Origin: Pseudomonadota bacterium
GTDB taxonomy: Bacteria; Pseudomonadota; Alphaproteobacteria; Rhizobiales; Xanthobacteraceae
Length of the DNA: 6,463 nucleotides
Assembly: GCA_021779635.1 (NCBI GenBank)
Contig: JAJYAH010000413.1
Span: 1-6,463 of the forward strand
Direction: 5' to 3'
The translations under genes were made by a program, and so were the position numbers. Of this stretch, positions 1 through 6,455 are shown one piece after another (positions within the stretch are counted from its first letter, which is position 1; every line of letters starts with the position of its first letter). The notes under the pieces are model-generated. The model was not told the origin of the DNA, did no database searches, and saw only the letters and a list, made by a program, of their open reading frames with translations.

Positions 1-777
1 GAGATAGCCCGGCAGCCAGGTAAGCAACAGAAAATTGGTGAAGTTGGCGCAGACTTGCACGCCGATGAGGGCCCAGGTCGTGCGCCACTGGAACAGTTCA
101 CGGACCGAGAGGCCAGGCGTCTTCGGGAGCGTATCGCGCTCGGCGATGATAAAATCGCGCTCGGCTTTCGAAAGCCACGAAGCGCTTGCCGGATCTTTAT
201 AGACTGCCCACCAGATCGCTGCCCAGACAAGGCCGAGTATACCCAGCAGGATGAAGGCCAGACGCCATCCCGCAACCGTGATGAGCCAGGCGGCCCCGAT
301 CGACGTGAGCGCTGTGCCAAAAGCCTGGCCTGACGAGAATATCGCAGTCGCGAGACCCCGCTCCTTATGCGGCGCCCATTCGCGGATCGCTCGATTCCCG
401 ACCGGGAAACCGAAGGCTTCTCCAATGCCCATCAGCATGCGCGTCGCGATCAGATACCACAGGCTGAATGTCGCGCCCGTCAAGGCCGTGGCAGCGGACC
501 ACAACGTGACCGCAAAGCCGGCACTGCGCCGGGCGCCAAATTTGTCAGAGATCAGTCCGGCCGGAAGATTCAAGAGGAAGTAGGTCCACAGAAACGACGA
601 CAGCACGTATCCGAGCTGGATCGGCGATAGACCAAATTCCTTTGCGATCGCCGGGCCACCGATCGAGAGCGCCGAACGGTCGCCATAATTGATGGCAGAC
701 ATGAAAAACAGCAGAATGTAAACGACGAACCGGCGACGCGGCGTGCCTTGAGCGGCCGTCAGCGAGACTTCTGCCAT
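1..777 (-). CDS. MFS transporter, anion:cation symporter type (C-terminus beyond window)
   Basis: This is a secondary transporter of the inner membrane, probably importing a small organic anion. The reading frame stays open from the ATG at 777 to the window edge, giving 259 residues of an expected 420-450, so about six transmembrane segments plus the start of the seventh are visible. Family signs are NYGDRSALS at residues 30-38 after TM1, the MFS loop 2-3 motif GLISDKFGARR at 74-84, RMLMGIGEAFGFP at 113-125 in TM4, GWRLAF at 170-175, and a charged central loop at about 193-232. The start is set by a GGAGG nine bases upstream. It overlaps the end of the PLP enzyme gene by 19 bp, so the two are co-transcribed. 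The NYxDR motif and overall layout fit the ACS group that carries sugar acids, phthalate-like acids and other carboxylates. The substrate is inferred only from context (hydantoinase locus). The family call is firm; the substrate is unknown. Confidence 0.9.
   Translation of the reverse strand, partial: MAEVSLTAAQGTPRRRFVVYILLFFMSAINYGDRSALSIGGPAIAKEFGLSPIQLGYVLSSFLWTYFLLNLPAGLISDKFGARRSAGFAVTLWSAATALTGATFSLWYLIATRMLMGIGEAFGFPVGNRAIREWAPHKERGLATAIFSSGQAFGTALTSIGAAWLITVAGWRLAFILLGILGLVWAAIWWAVYKDPASASWLSKAERDFIIAERDTLPKTPGLSVRELFQWRTTWALIGVQVCANFTNFLLLTWLPGYL
133..165 (-). repeat. 12-bp direct repeat within the MFS central loop
   Basis: The 12-mer ATCGCGCTCGGC occurs at 133-144 and 154-165, exactly 21 bp (seven codons) apart. 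In the transporter it encodes the repeated tetrapeptide AERD (residues 205-208 and 212-215) in the cytoplasmic loop between TM6 and TM7. It may be a small in-frame duplication or an accident of composition. Confidence 0.5.
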
Positions 778-2003
778 TTTTCAATGCCTCCGATCACGTG
801 ATCTACGATATCCGGCAAGACGTGAATGTGGCCCGACAGTCGCAAGGCGCCGCGGCGGACCGAATGCACCACACCTTCACGCGTCAGAACTGAACTTAGC
901 TCGTTGATCCAAGGCTCATCGCTTCGGTCATGGCCGGCACCTTGCTTTTCGGCGATGGCAATGATGTGCGACTGATGACCTGCGCCAACCTCCAGCACCG
1001 GAATGCCACGGGCCTGGATGGTACTTCGTAACCTAGCGCTTGCTTCGAGCGTACGCCGCTCGACTTCGTCGGCGCCGATCTTCAGGAAAAGATCGAGCGA
1101 AGCGTTCAAGGCAGCCAAGCCGACGTAGTTGTAGTTGCCACCCTCGTAGCGTCGCGCACCGGCGCGGAGCTGCCAGCCTTCCTCTGGCCCGGCCGCCTCG
1201 TGTCCTGCCGCGATGTCGACCGAGAACCGCGCGAGCGCGGTCGGCTTGATCTGATCGACCACTTCGTTGCGGAGGTAGAGCAAACCAAGTCCGTAGGGAC
1301 TGAGCAGACCTTTCTGCGTCGCCGTCGACCACCCATCGATCAGTTGGGTAGCCATGTCCTGTCGCAATATCCCGGAGGATTGTGCGGCATCGACCAGCAG
1401 GAAAGCGCCGTTTGCGCGGCAGGCCCGCCCGATTGTTGCGAGATCGGTGCGGCGGCCGGTTCCGAAGTCGACTTCGGTCACAGCCACCAGCTTCGTGCGT
1501 CGGTCGATATGCCGTATCAGCGCCTGCTCGAGACCTTCCGACGCGCTTGGCGTTGCGAATACGACATCCGCACCCCGCGTCTGAGATTGCCACAACCAGG
1601 GAAGCACGTTGTTCGGATGCTCCGCGGATGGCGCGACGACAATGCGGTCTCCGGTCTTCAACTGCAGACCAGCCGCGACAATGTTCAAACCCTCCGCTGT
1701 GTTCTTGGTTAGTGCCACCTCGTCGGGGCGAGCTCCGATCAAGCGCGCGGCCTTGGCGCGAACGATCTCGGCCAGATTGAGCCATTCCGCCTTCGGAACG
1801 AGTCCGATCGATTGCGCCCGCAGAATGCCCTCGGCCGCTTCCACTGCCGAGTTCGGTAGCGGACCTCTCGCAGCGACATCGAGATAGGCGCCACGAAGGT
1901 GCGAAAATTCCCGGCGGATCAGCGCGTCGACCTCAGCAGAACTGAGATCTTGACCACCCACAGCGAGTGGAGAACCGCCGTTAATGCCCATTTCTGCGTC
2001 CAT
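759..2003 (-). CDS. Class V aminotransferase-fold PLP-dependent enzyme
   Basis: This is a cytoplasmic fold-type I PLP enzyme of the class V group (cysteine desulfurase, isopenicillin N epimerase, kynureninase and relatives), 414 residues from the ATG at 2003, a normal length. Visible motifs, in order, are LDVAARGPLPNSAV near the N-terminus, TKNTAEGLN at 99-107 for the phosphate pocket, AEHPNNVLPW at 127-136, LLVDAAQSSG at 202-211 with Asp205 for the PLP pyridine nitrogen and Gln208, and STATQKGLLSPYGLG at 226-240 with Lys231 as the Schiff-base lysine. YEGGNYNYVGLAAL at 286-299 and RLSGHIHV near 388-395 complete the fold. The start is uncertain: ATG 2003 and ATG 1991 both lack a good ribosome site, and a longer frame from TTG 2090 would cross the divergent gene's start and looks unlikely. 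Its job here may be racemase, aminotransferase or lyase on an amino acid linked to HyuAB; the motifs cannot separate these. It is followed by the transporter with a 19-bp overlap. Confidence 0.88.
   Translation of the reverse strand: MDAEMGINGGSPLAVGGQDLSSAEVDALIRREFSHLRGAYLDVAARGPLPNSAVEAAEGILRAQSIGLVPKAEWLNLAEIVRAKAARLIGARPDEVALTKNTAEGLNIVAAGLQLKTGDRIVVAPSAEHPNNVLPWLWQSQTRGADVVFATPSASEGLEQALIRHIDRRTKLVAVTEVDFGTGRRTDLATIGRACRANGAFLLVDAAQSSGILRQDMATQLIDGWSTATQKGLLSPYGLGLLYLRNEVVDQIKPTALARFSVDIAAGHEAAGPEEGWQLRAGARRYEGGNYNYVGLAALNASLDLFLKIGADEVERRTLEASARLRSTIQARGIPVLEVGAGHQSHIIAIAEKQGAGHDRSDEPWINELSSVLTREGVVHSVRRGALRLSGHIHVLPDIVDHVIGGIEKWQKSR
787..791 (-). promoter_or_regulatory. Strong Shine-Dalgarno site of the MFS gene
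   Basis: On the minus strand the sequence reads GGAGG, then nine bases, then the ATG at 777. It lies inside the last codons of the upstream PLP enzyme gene and decides the transporter start. It is the only near-consensus ribosome site in the window, so the transporter may be translated independently of its upstream neighbour. Confidence 0.8.
792..803. repeat. Perfect 12-bp palindrome GATCACGTGATC
   Basis: This is a perfect inverted repeat abutting the transporter's Shine-Dalgarno site. It lies within the PLP enzyme coding region, where it encodes Asp-His-Val-Ile. Its 8-bp core TCACGTGA occurs again at 2006-2013, just upstream of the PLP enzyme start. It could be a protein-binding site or a coincidence of coding sequence. 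Confidence 0.4.
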
Positions 2004-2005
2004 TT

Positions 2006-2013
2006 TCACGTGA
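2006..2013. repeat. TCACGTGA palindrome next to the PLP enzyme start
   Basis: This is a perfect 8-bp palindrome three bases upstream of the ATG at 2003 (15 bases upstream of the alternative ATG at 1991). The same octamer lies 17 bases upstream of the transporter ATG, at 794-801. No other copy was noticed in the window. Its function is unproven. Confidence 0.35.
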
Positions 2014-2052
2014 CCCGCGGCTCTTGCATCAAAACACCGGAAACGGTACCAA

Positions 2053-2075
2053 ATCCTGGATACAGAATTCAGGAT
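2053..2075. promoter_or_regulatory. Candidate operator for the GntR regulator in the divergent intergenic region
   Basis: The region between the divergent genes is 80 bp (2004-2083). It holds a 23-bp imperfect palindrome centred on 2064. The outer arms ATCCTG (2053-2058) and CAGGAT (2070-2075) pair perfectly, and nine of eleven half-site positions are complementary overall. Two direct GGATACA copies at 2058-2064 and 2072-2078 are superimposed on it, 14 bp apart, and a related GGTACC lies at 2045-2050. GntR/FadR-type regulators are often autoregulated through such sites beside their own gene. On the minus strand a TTGACA (2090-2085) could be a -35 element for the PLP enzyme, but no convincing -10 follows at normal spacing. 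TACAAT at 2075-2080 resembles a plus-strand -10 but is too close to the ATG. Promoter positions are therefore unresolved. Confidence 0.5.
2071..2074 (+). promoter_or_regulatory. Ribosome binding site of the GntR gene, inside the candidate operator
   Basis: AGGA lies nine bases before the ATG at 2084, supporting that start. It falls within the right arm of the palindrome, so a bound regulator would cover its own translation-initiation DNA. Confidence 0.55.
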
Positions 2076-2083
2076 ACAATTAG

Positions 2084-2824
2084 ATGTCAATCCCCCCGTC
2101 CCGGAAATCTGGCCTCACCACGTCAGCAATTGGTCAGGCCGCCCCGCTCCACATCCAGGTCTACGACCACATCTGGCACGCGCTGATGGCGGGCGAGCTT
2201 CCGGAAGGCACGCGCCTCAAGGACACGGTGTGGGCCGAGCGTCTGGGGGTCAGCCGGACGCCGGTTCGCGAAGCCTTCCGAAAACTCATGCAGGACGGAG
2301 CTCTCGATCCCTTGGATTCGGTCGGATTTTGCGTGCATGCGTTCACGCCCGAAGAAATCACCGGACTTTATGCTTGCCGAGCGTCACTGGAAGCTCTCGC
2401 CGCTGAGGAAGCTGCGGCACGTCGCAGTAGCGAACTCGTGGCCAACCTGAAGGCCAATGTGGCGGATGCGGAAGCTGCGCTCGATCGAGGTGATATCGAC
2501 GCCTTGCAACGGCTCAATGGAGCATTTCACTCCATCCTTTTGGACGTTTCGCGCAATCGGCACCTTCGCCGACTCGTCGGGCAGACGGAGCGATCGGTCC
2601 ACATGGCTCGCCAGCAGGTCCTGCAACGGGCTGCGAAGGACGATGTTCGCCGCGAGGACTATCTGCGCGGCCTGAAAGCGGTGTTGGCGCACCATCGGGC
2701 ACTTATCGAGGCGATCGCCTCCGGCGATGCTGCGAGGGCGGAGGCTACGATGCGCGATCACCTCCTGTGCACGGCTCAGGACATGACGATGTTGTTTAAC
2801 GTCAACATTGCGTGTGCCGCATGA
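2084..2824 (+). CDS. GntR-family transcriptional regulator, FadR subfamily with FCD domain
   Basis: This is a 246-residue DNA-binding regulator of normal FadR-subfamily length. Residues 21-84 form the GntR winged helix-turn-helix: PLHIQVYDHIWHALMAGELPEG is the first helix region and GVSRTPVREAF (55-65) the recognition-helix signature. An all-helical FCD ligand domain follows from about 88 to 230, with RASLEALAAEEAA at 99-111. Candidate metal/ligand residues are Asn145 and His149 (LNGAFH), His204 (HHR) and His226 (MRDHL). Asn rather than Asp at the first position is tolerated in this family. FCD regulators usually bind carboxylic acids and leave DNA on ligand binding. The gene is divergent from the PLP enzyme, starts just after a palindromic candidate operator, and its TGA overlaps the hyuA ATG as ATGA. 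It probably represses or controls both arms (inference). The ligand is unknown. Confidence 0.93.
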   Translation: MSIPPSRKSGLTTSAIGQAAPLHIQVYDHIWHALMAGELPEGTRLKDTVWAERLGVSRTPVREAFRKLMQDGALDPLDSVGFCVHAFTPEEITGLYACRASLEALAAEEAAARRSSELVANLKANVADAEAALDRGDIDALQRLNGAFHSILLDVSRNRHLRRLVGQTERSVHMARQQVLQRAAKDDVRREDYLRGLKAVLAHHRALIEAIASGDAARAEATMRDHLLCTAQDMTMLFNVNIACAA

Positions 2825-4866
2825 GCTTGCCCCCCTCTTGCTGGATCGGTATCGATACCGGGGGCACTTTCACTGACGTCGTATTGGCTGATCGGACGAG
2901 CGGCCGCTATTGGTTCCGCAAGGTGCCGTCCAATCCGAAAGACCCCGCGGAAGCGATTCTGCGCGGGCTCGACGAGATCCTGGTCGAGGCAGAAAAGGCA
3001 GGTGAGACTGTCGAGTTCGTCGGCCTTGGCACGACGCTTGCGACCAACGCCGTGCTCGAAGGAAAGACCGGCCGCGTCGCCCTCCTGACCACCGCGGGAT
3101 TTACCGACATCCTCGAACTGGCGAGGCAGCGCCGGCCTCAACTTTATAATCTCGACGCGGCCAAGCCGCGGCTTCCCGTCCAACGAGCAGATCGTATCGC
3201 CGTCACCGAGCGAATCGACGAGGCCGGTGGCGTCGTCACGCCGCTCGACGAAGCTGCGCTGAGTGCAGCGATTGCTGCCTTGCCGAACAAATTTGACGCT
3301 TTCGCCGTCTGCTTTTTGCACTCCTACCGCAATCCCGCTCACGAGCATCAGGCGCGAAACATCATTCGGCAGCACTATCCCGAAGCTCTGGTTTGTCTGT
3401 CCAGCGACGTAAACCCCGAATTCCGCGAATACGAGCGCTTCGCGACAACGACCGTGAACGCCTCGCTGCTGGGAATCATGGACAGCTATCTGCGACGCTT
3501 CAGTGACGGCGTCAGGCAGCGGCATGTGGCCCGGCAACCTTATGTGATCCAGTCAAACGGTGGCTTAATTTCGCCGACAACGTTGCGTCAGGCCCCGATC
3601 AACACGTTCTTTTCAGGCCCTGCAGGGGGTGTTGTCGGCGCAGTCAACGCCGCGCGCGCCTGCGGCGTATCCAACATCATCACCATGGATATCGGCGGCA
3701 CCAGCACCGACGTCTGTCTGGTGCGGGATGGCAAGGCGGCCAGCGCCAACCAGCGCGATATGGGCGGCCTGCCAGTACGCACTGCAAGTCTCGACCTGCA
3801 CACGATTGGAGCTGGCGGTGGCAGTATCGCCTGGGTGGATACGGGAGGCCTGCCGAAGGTCGGCCCCGAGAGCGCCGGTGCGGCTCCGGGTCCCGCATGC
3901 TACGGCCGCGGCGGCGTTCGCGCGACCTTGACGGATGCCAACATGGTGCTCGGCCGCCTCAATCCAGTCGCTTTGCTTGACGGCCGGATGGCTGTCGAGG
4001 CGGCGGCGGCCCGCACGGCGATCGATCGCGACGTCGGCACTGTTCTGGGTATCGACGTTGAACGCGCCGCGGCCGGCATATTGCAGATTGCCACCATCGG
4101 CATCACCGGCGCCGTGCGCGTGATTTCCGTCGAGCGCGGAGAGGATCCGCGCGATTGTTCATTATTCGCGTTTGGCGGCGGAGGACCGTTGCATGCTGCT
4201 GAAGTCGCTGAAGCGATGGAGATGCGACAAGTCATCATCCCGCCACACCCCGGCCTGATGTCCGCGATCGGACTTTTGGCGGCCGACATTCGCTCCGACT
4301 TCGGATTGACGTGCCTGACCGACGCCACCCAAAGCGGCTGGAGCGCCGTCGAAAAGGCCCTTGCTGAACTCAACCGTCGTGCTGCGGTCTGGGCCGCCAA
4401 CGAACATCTCGATCCCGCTCTCCTTGAACATCACCGCGTTCTCGAATTGCGTTACCTCGGCCAAAGCTCGGAACTAGGTGTGCCGTTGGTCGAGAATGCC
4501 AGAACGCTGGAAGCCGTCACGGGCGCATTCCATGCCGAACATCAGAGAAGATTCGGCTACGCGATGCCGTCAAGAGCTGTCGAAATCGTCACCGCTCGGC
4601 TAACGGCGCGCGTCCGACGGCCGGCTCTCGACGCGGAGCAACTACCTGCCTTCGTGGAACGCTCGCCAGATTCGCGCCGTGTCTGGTTTGCCGCCACGGG
4701 GTTCGTTCAAACACCAGTCTATCAACGTCAGGCGCTGGCGTTCGGCTCGCGCCTAACGGGGCCCGCAGTGATCGAACAAATGGATACGACCACGATTGTG
4801 CCGCCGGGTTGGAGCCTGACCGTAGACAGGGTGGCAAACCTGATACTTTCGCGCGAGACACGTTGA
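2821..4866 (+). CDS. hyuA: Hydantoinase/oxoprolinase family, subunit A (ATP-binding, HyuA-like)
   Basis: This is the 681-residue ATP-binding subunit of the hydantoinase/5-oxoprolinase family. Known members include ATP-dependent N-methylhydantoinase, 5-oxoprolinase, caprolactamase and the acetone and acetophenone carboxylases. They phosphorylate an amide or enol oxygen and then hydrolyse or carboxylate. The N-terminal domain (about 8-185) has IGIDTGGTFTD at 9-19 and GTTLATNAVLEG at 70-81, then RQRRPQLYNL at 102-111. The central ASKHA ATPase domain (about 200-495) has SGPAGGVVGA at 265-274, MDIGGTSTDV at 289-298, IGAGGGSIAWVDTGG at 329-343, GPACYGRGG at 357-365 and FGGGGPLHA at 451-459. A C-terminal domain spans about 510-675. 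All nucleotide-site motifs are intact. The ATG at 2821 is chosen because it makes an ATGA overlap with the regulator; an upstream GTG at 2812 is possible. No Shine-Dalgarno is seen, which fits translational coupling. The exact substrate is not determined by these motifs. Confidence 0.93.
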   Translation: MSLPPSCWIGIDTGGTFTDVVLADRTSGRYWFRKVPSNPKDPAEAILRGLDEILVEAEKAGETVEFVGLGTTLATNAVLEGKTGRVALLTTAGFTDILELARQRRPQLYNLDAAKPRLPVQRADRIAVTERIDEAGGVVTPLDEAALSAAIAALPNKFDAFAVCFLHSYRNPAHEHQARNIIRQHYPEALVCLSSDVNPEFREYERFATTTVNASLLGIMDSYLRRFSDGVRQRHVARQPYVIQSNGGLISPTTLRQAPINTFFSGPAGGVVGAVNAARACGVSNIITMDIGGTSTDVCLVRDGKAASANQRDMGGLPVRTASLDLHTIGAGGGSIAWVDTGGLPKVGPESAGAAPGPACYGRGGVRATLTDANMVLGRLNPVALLDGRMAVEAAAARTAIDRDVGTVLGIDVERAAAGILQIATIGITGAVRVISVERGEDPRDCSLFAFGGGGPLHAAEVAEAMEMRQVIIPPHPGLMSAIGLLAADIRSDFGLTCLTDATQSGWSAVEKALAELNRRAAVWAANEHLDPALLEHHRVLELRYLGQSSELGVPLVENARTLEAVTGAFHAEHQRRFGYAMPSRAVEIVTARLTARVRRPALDAEQLPAFVERSPDSRRVWFAATGFVQTPVYQRQALAFGSRLTGPAVIEQMDTTTIVPPGWSLTVDRVANLILSRETR

Positions 4867-6455
4867 TGCAGGCTGATCCAATTCTTACCGAAGTCGTCGC
4901 CCGTTCGCTCACGCTCGCGTCAGAGGAAATGGGCGCCACGCTGATCGCGCTCTCATTTTCGCCAAACATCAAGGAGCGCTGGGACTGCTCCTCGGCGATC
5001 TTCGACGCAGCTGGCAATGTGATTGCGCAGGCCAATCGCGTCCCACTCCATCTCGGCTCCATGATCGGCGCCGTCGAGGCACTCCTGGAAAAATATCCCC
5101 TTGAGCGAATCCAACCTGGAGACATGTTCCTCGCCAACGATCCCTATAGCGGCGGCGGCACACATCTGCCGGACATCAACATCATCGCGCCCGTATTCGC
5201 CGAACAGCGACTGGTCGCCTTTGTCGCTAATATTGCCCATCATGCCGATGTCGGCGGCATGGTGTCTGGCTCCGAATCGACATTGTGCTCGACCATCTTC
5301 CAAGAAGGCGTACGTCTACCGATGGTCCAGATCGCGAGAGCCGGTGCGATCGTCGATGATATCGTCGATATCGTCCGACTGAACAGCCGCACCCCTGAGG
5401 AGCGCCAAGGCGACCTGCAAGCGCAATTCGCAGCCTGCCGCGTCGGCGCGGAGCGCGTGGGTGCGCTCTTCGCCCGCTATGGCATCGCCGCAGTGGACGG
5501 CTGCATCAAGAATTTCCTCGAGGCGACCGGCCGGCGTTTTCGCGCGGCGGTGCAAAACCTGCCGGATGGCAGCTACGACAGCGAGGCGCTGCTGGAGCAA
5601 TCCGGCGGCGACCCCGACGCCTCCTTGCGTTTGCGCCTTTCGGTTTCCGGCGCGAGGCTGCGGTTCGACTTCTCTGAATGTGCGCCGCAGCTGCTTGCAA
5701 CCAGCCGCAACATTCCTCGGAAAGCGGTACTGGCTACCGTCTACGCGATTGCGAAATCCATGATCGACCCCGATGTTCCCTCGAATTCCGGCTATTTCGA
5801 TGCGATCGATGTCGTTACTCGCCCTGGCACGCTGACCGATCCGATGCCGCCGGCGGCCGTCGGAACGCGGGCAATCAGCTGCGGCGTCCTGGGCGACCTG
5901 ATCGTCGCCGCATTGTCGCAAGCCGCGACAGATGGCGCCATGGCGGATAGCGGTCCTCATCATCTTGTCGTCTTTGGTGGACCAGACGCGAAGCGAAAGA
6001 CCTTCTTCGTGGACTACGAAACAATTGCCGGAGGGGCCGGCGCCCGGGTTCGTACGCCCGGGCTCGATTCGGTGCGCGTTCACGCCTCAGGCGCCGCCAA
6101 TCTTCCGGTCGAAGCACTTGAAAATGCCTATCCGCTCCGCGTCGAGCGCTATTTGCTGCGCAGGGGATCAGGTGGCGCCGGACGGATGAAAGGCGGTGAT
6201 GGTGTCATCCGCGATTATCGTATTCTCGCCGATGACATCCATGTGAGCCTGTCATCGGCTCGCCAGGTCCGGCCGGCCCAGGGATTTGCCGGCGGCATGG
6301 AAGGGCTTTGCGGAGCCTTCCTTCTCAATCCGGATACCAGCGAGGAACGCCAATTGCCCTCTGCCGCGGTAGATTTGCCTTTACGTCGTGGTGATCTGCT
6401 GCGCGTGCTTACGCCAGGCGGGGGCGGAATGGGAAAGCCAAGTTTGAGTCGATGA
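4866..6455 (+). CDS. hyuB: Hydantoinase/oxoprolinase family, subunit B (HyuB-like)
   Basis: This is the 529-residue partner subunit, of usual length, that completes the ATP-dependent hydantoinase/oxoprolinase complex with the preceding gene; in this family subunit B carries the metal site and the second-step chemistry. Family motifs run through the protein: SPNIKERWDCSSAIFD at 32-47, NDPYSGGGTHLPDI at 91-104, HHADVGG at 125-131, FQEGVRLP at 145-152, RTPEERQGDLQAQ at 175-187, LPDGSYDSE at 232-240, DFSECAPQ at 268-275, GSGGAGRMKGGDGVIRD at 434-450 and a C-terminal TPGGGGMGKP at 516-525. Asp40, His100, Asp103, His125 and His126 are plausible metal ligands by position (inference). The ATG at 4866 shares a base with the hyuA stop (TGATG); a longer frame from TTG 4809 lies inside hyuA and adds non-family residues. 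There is no clear ribosome site, so coupling is likely. Its own stop overlaps the next ATG. Confidence 0.93.
   Translation: MQADPILTEVVARSLTLASEEMGATLIALSFSPNIKERWDCSSAIFDAAGNVIAQANRVPLHLGSMIGAVEALLEKYPLERIQPGDMFLANDPYSGGGTHLPDINIIAPVFAEQRLVAFVANIAHHADVGGMVSGSESTLCSTIFQEGVRLPMVQIARAGAIVDDIVDIVRLNSRTPEERQGDLQAQFAACRVGAERVGALFARYGIAAVDGCIKNFLEATGRRFRAAVQNLPDGSYDSEALLEQSGGDPDASLRLRLSVSGARLRFDFSECAPQLLATSRNIPRKAVLATVYAIAKSMIDPDVPSNSGYFDAIDVVTRPGTLTDPMPPAAVGTRAISCGVLGDLIVAALSQAATDGAMADSGPHHLVVFGGPDAKRKTFFVDYETIAGGAGARVRTPGLDSVRVHASGAANLPVEALENAYPLRVERYLLRRGSGGAGRMKGGDGVIRDYRILADDIHVSLSSARQVRPAQGFAGGMEGLCGAFLLNPDTSEERQLPSAAVDLPLRRGDLLRVLTPGGGGMGKPSLSR

Noticed and set aside
55..630. Short plus-strand open frames at the left edge
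   Set aside because: They lie opposite the transporter frame, which is open to the window edge and has clear MFS motifs.
1200..1712. 170-codon plus-strand open frame antisense to the PLP enzyme
   Set aside because: It has low-complexity composition typical of antisense frames in GC-rich DNA, no ribosome site and no family motif.
1033..1785. 250-codon minus-strand open frame inside the PLP enzyme gene
   Set aside because: It lies on the same strand but in another frame, is rich in Arg, Gly and Ser, and has no recognisable motif. It is a shadow frame of a GC-rich gene whose main frame has complete class V motifs.
2075..2080. TACAAT as a plus-strand -10 promoter box
   Set aside because: It ends three bases before the regulator ATG and has no -35 at proper spacing, so transcription from it would start inside the gene.
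2776..3537. 253-codon minus-strand open frame across the regulator/hyuA junction
   Set aside because: It is antisense to strongly supported coding sequence, with no known motif. Its length is explained by codon bias of the sense gene.
5349..5375. ATCGTCGAT repeated at 5349-5357 and 5361-5369
   Set aside because: It encodes an Ile/Val/Asp-rich helix segment in HyuB; the repeat follows from repeated Ile-Val-Asp codons and is not a separate element.
5316..6083. 255-codon minus-strand open frame antisense to hyuB
   Set aside because: It is an Arg-, Gly- and Ala-rich shadow frame with no motif; the sense frame carries the HyuB signatures throughout.
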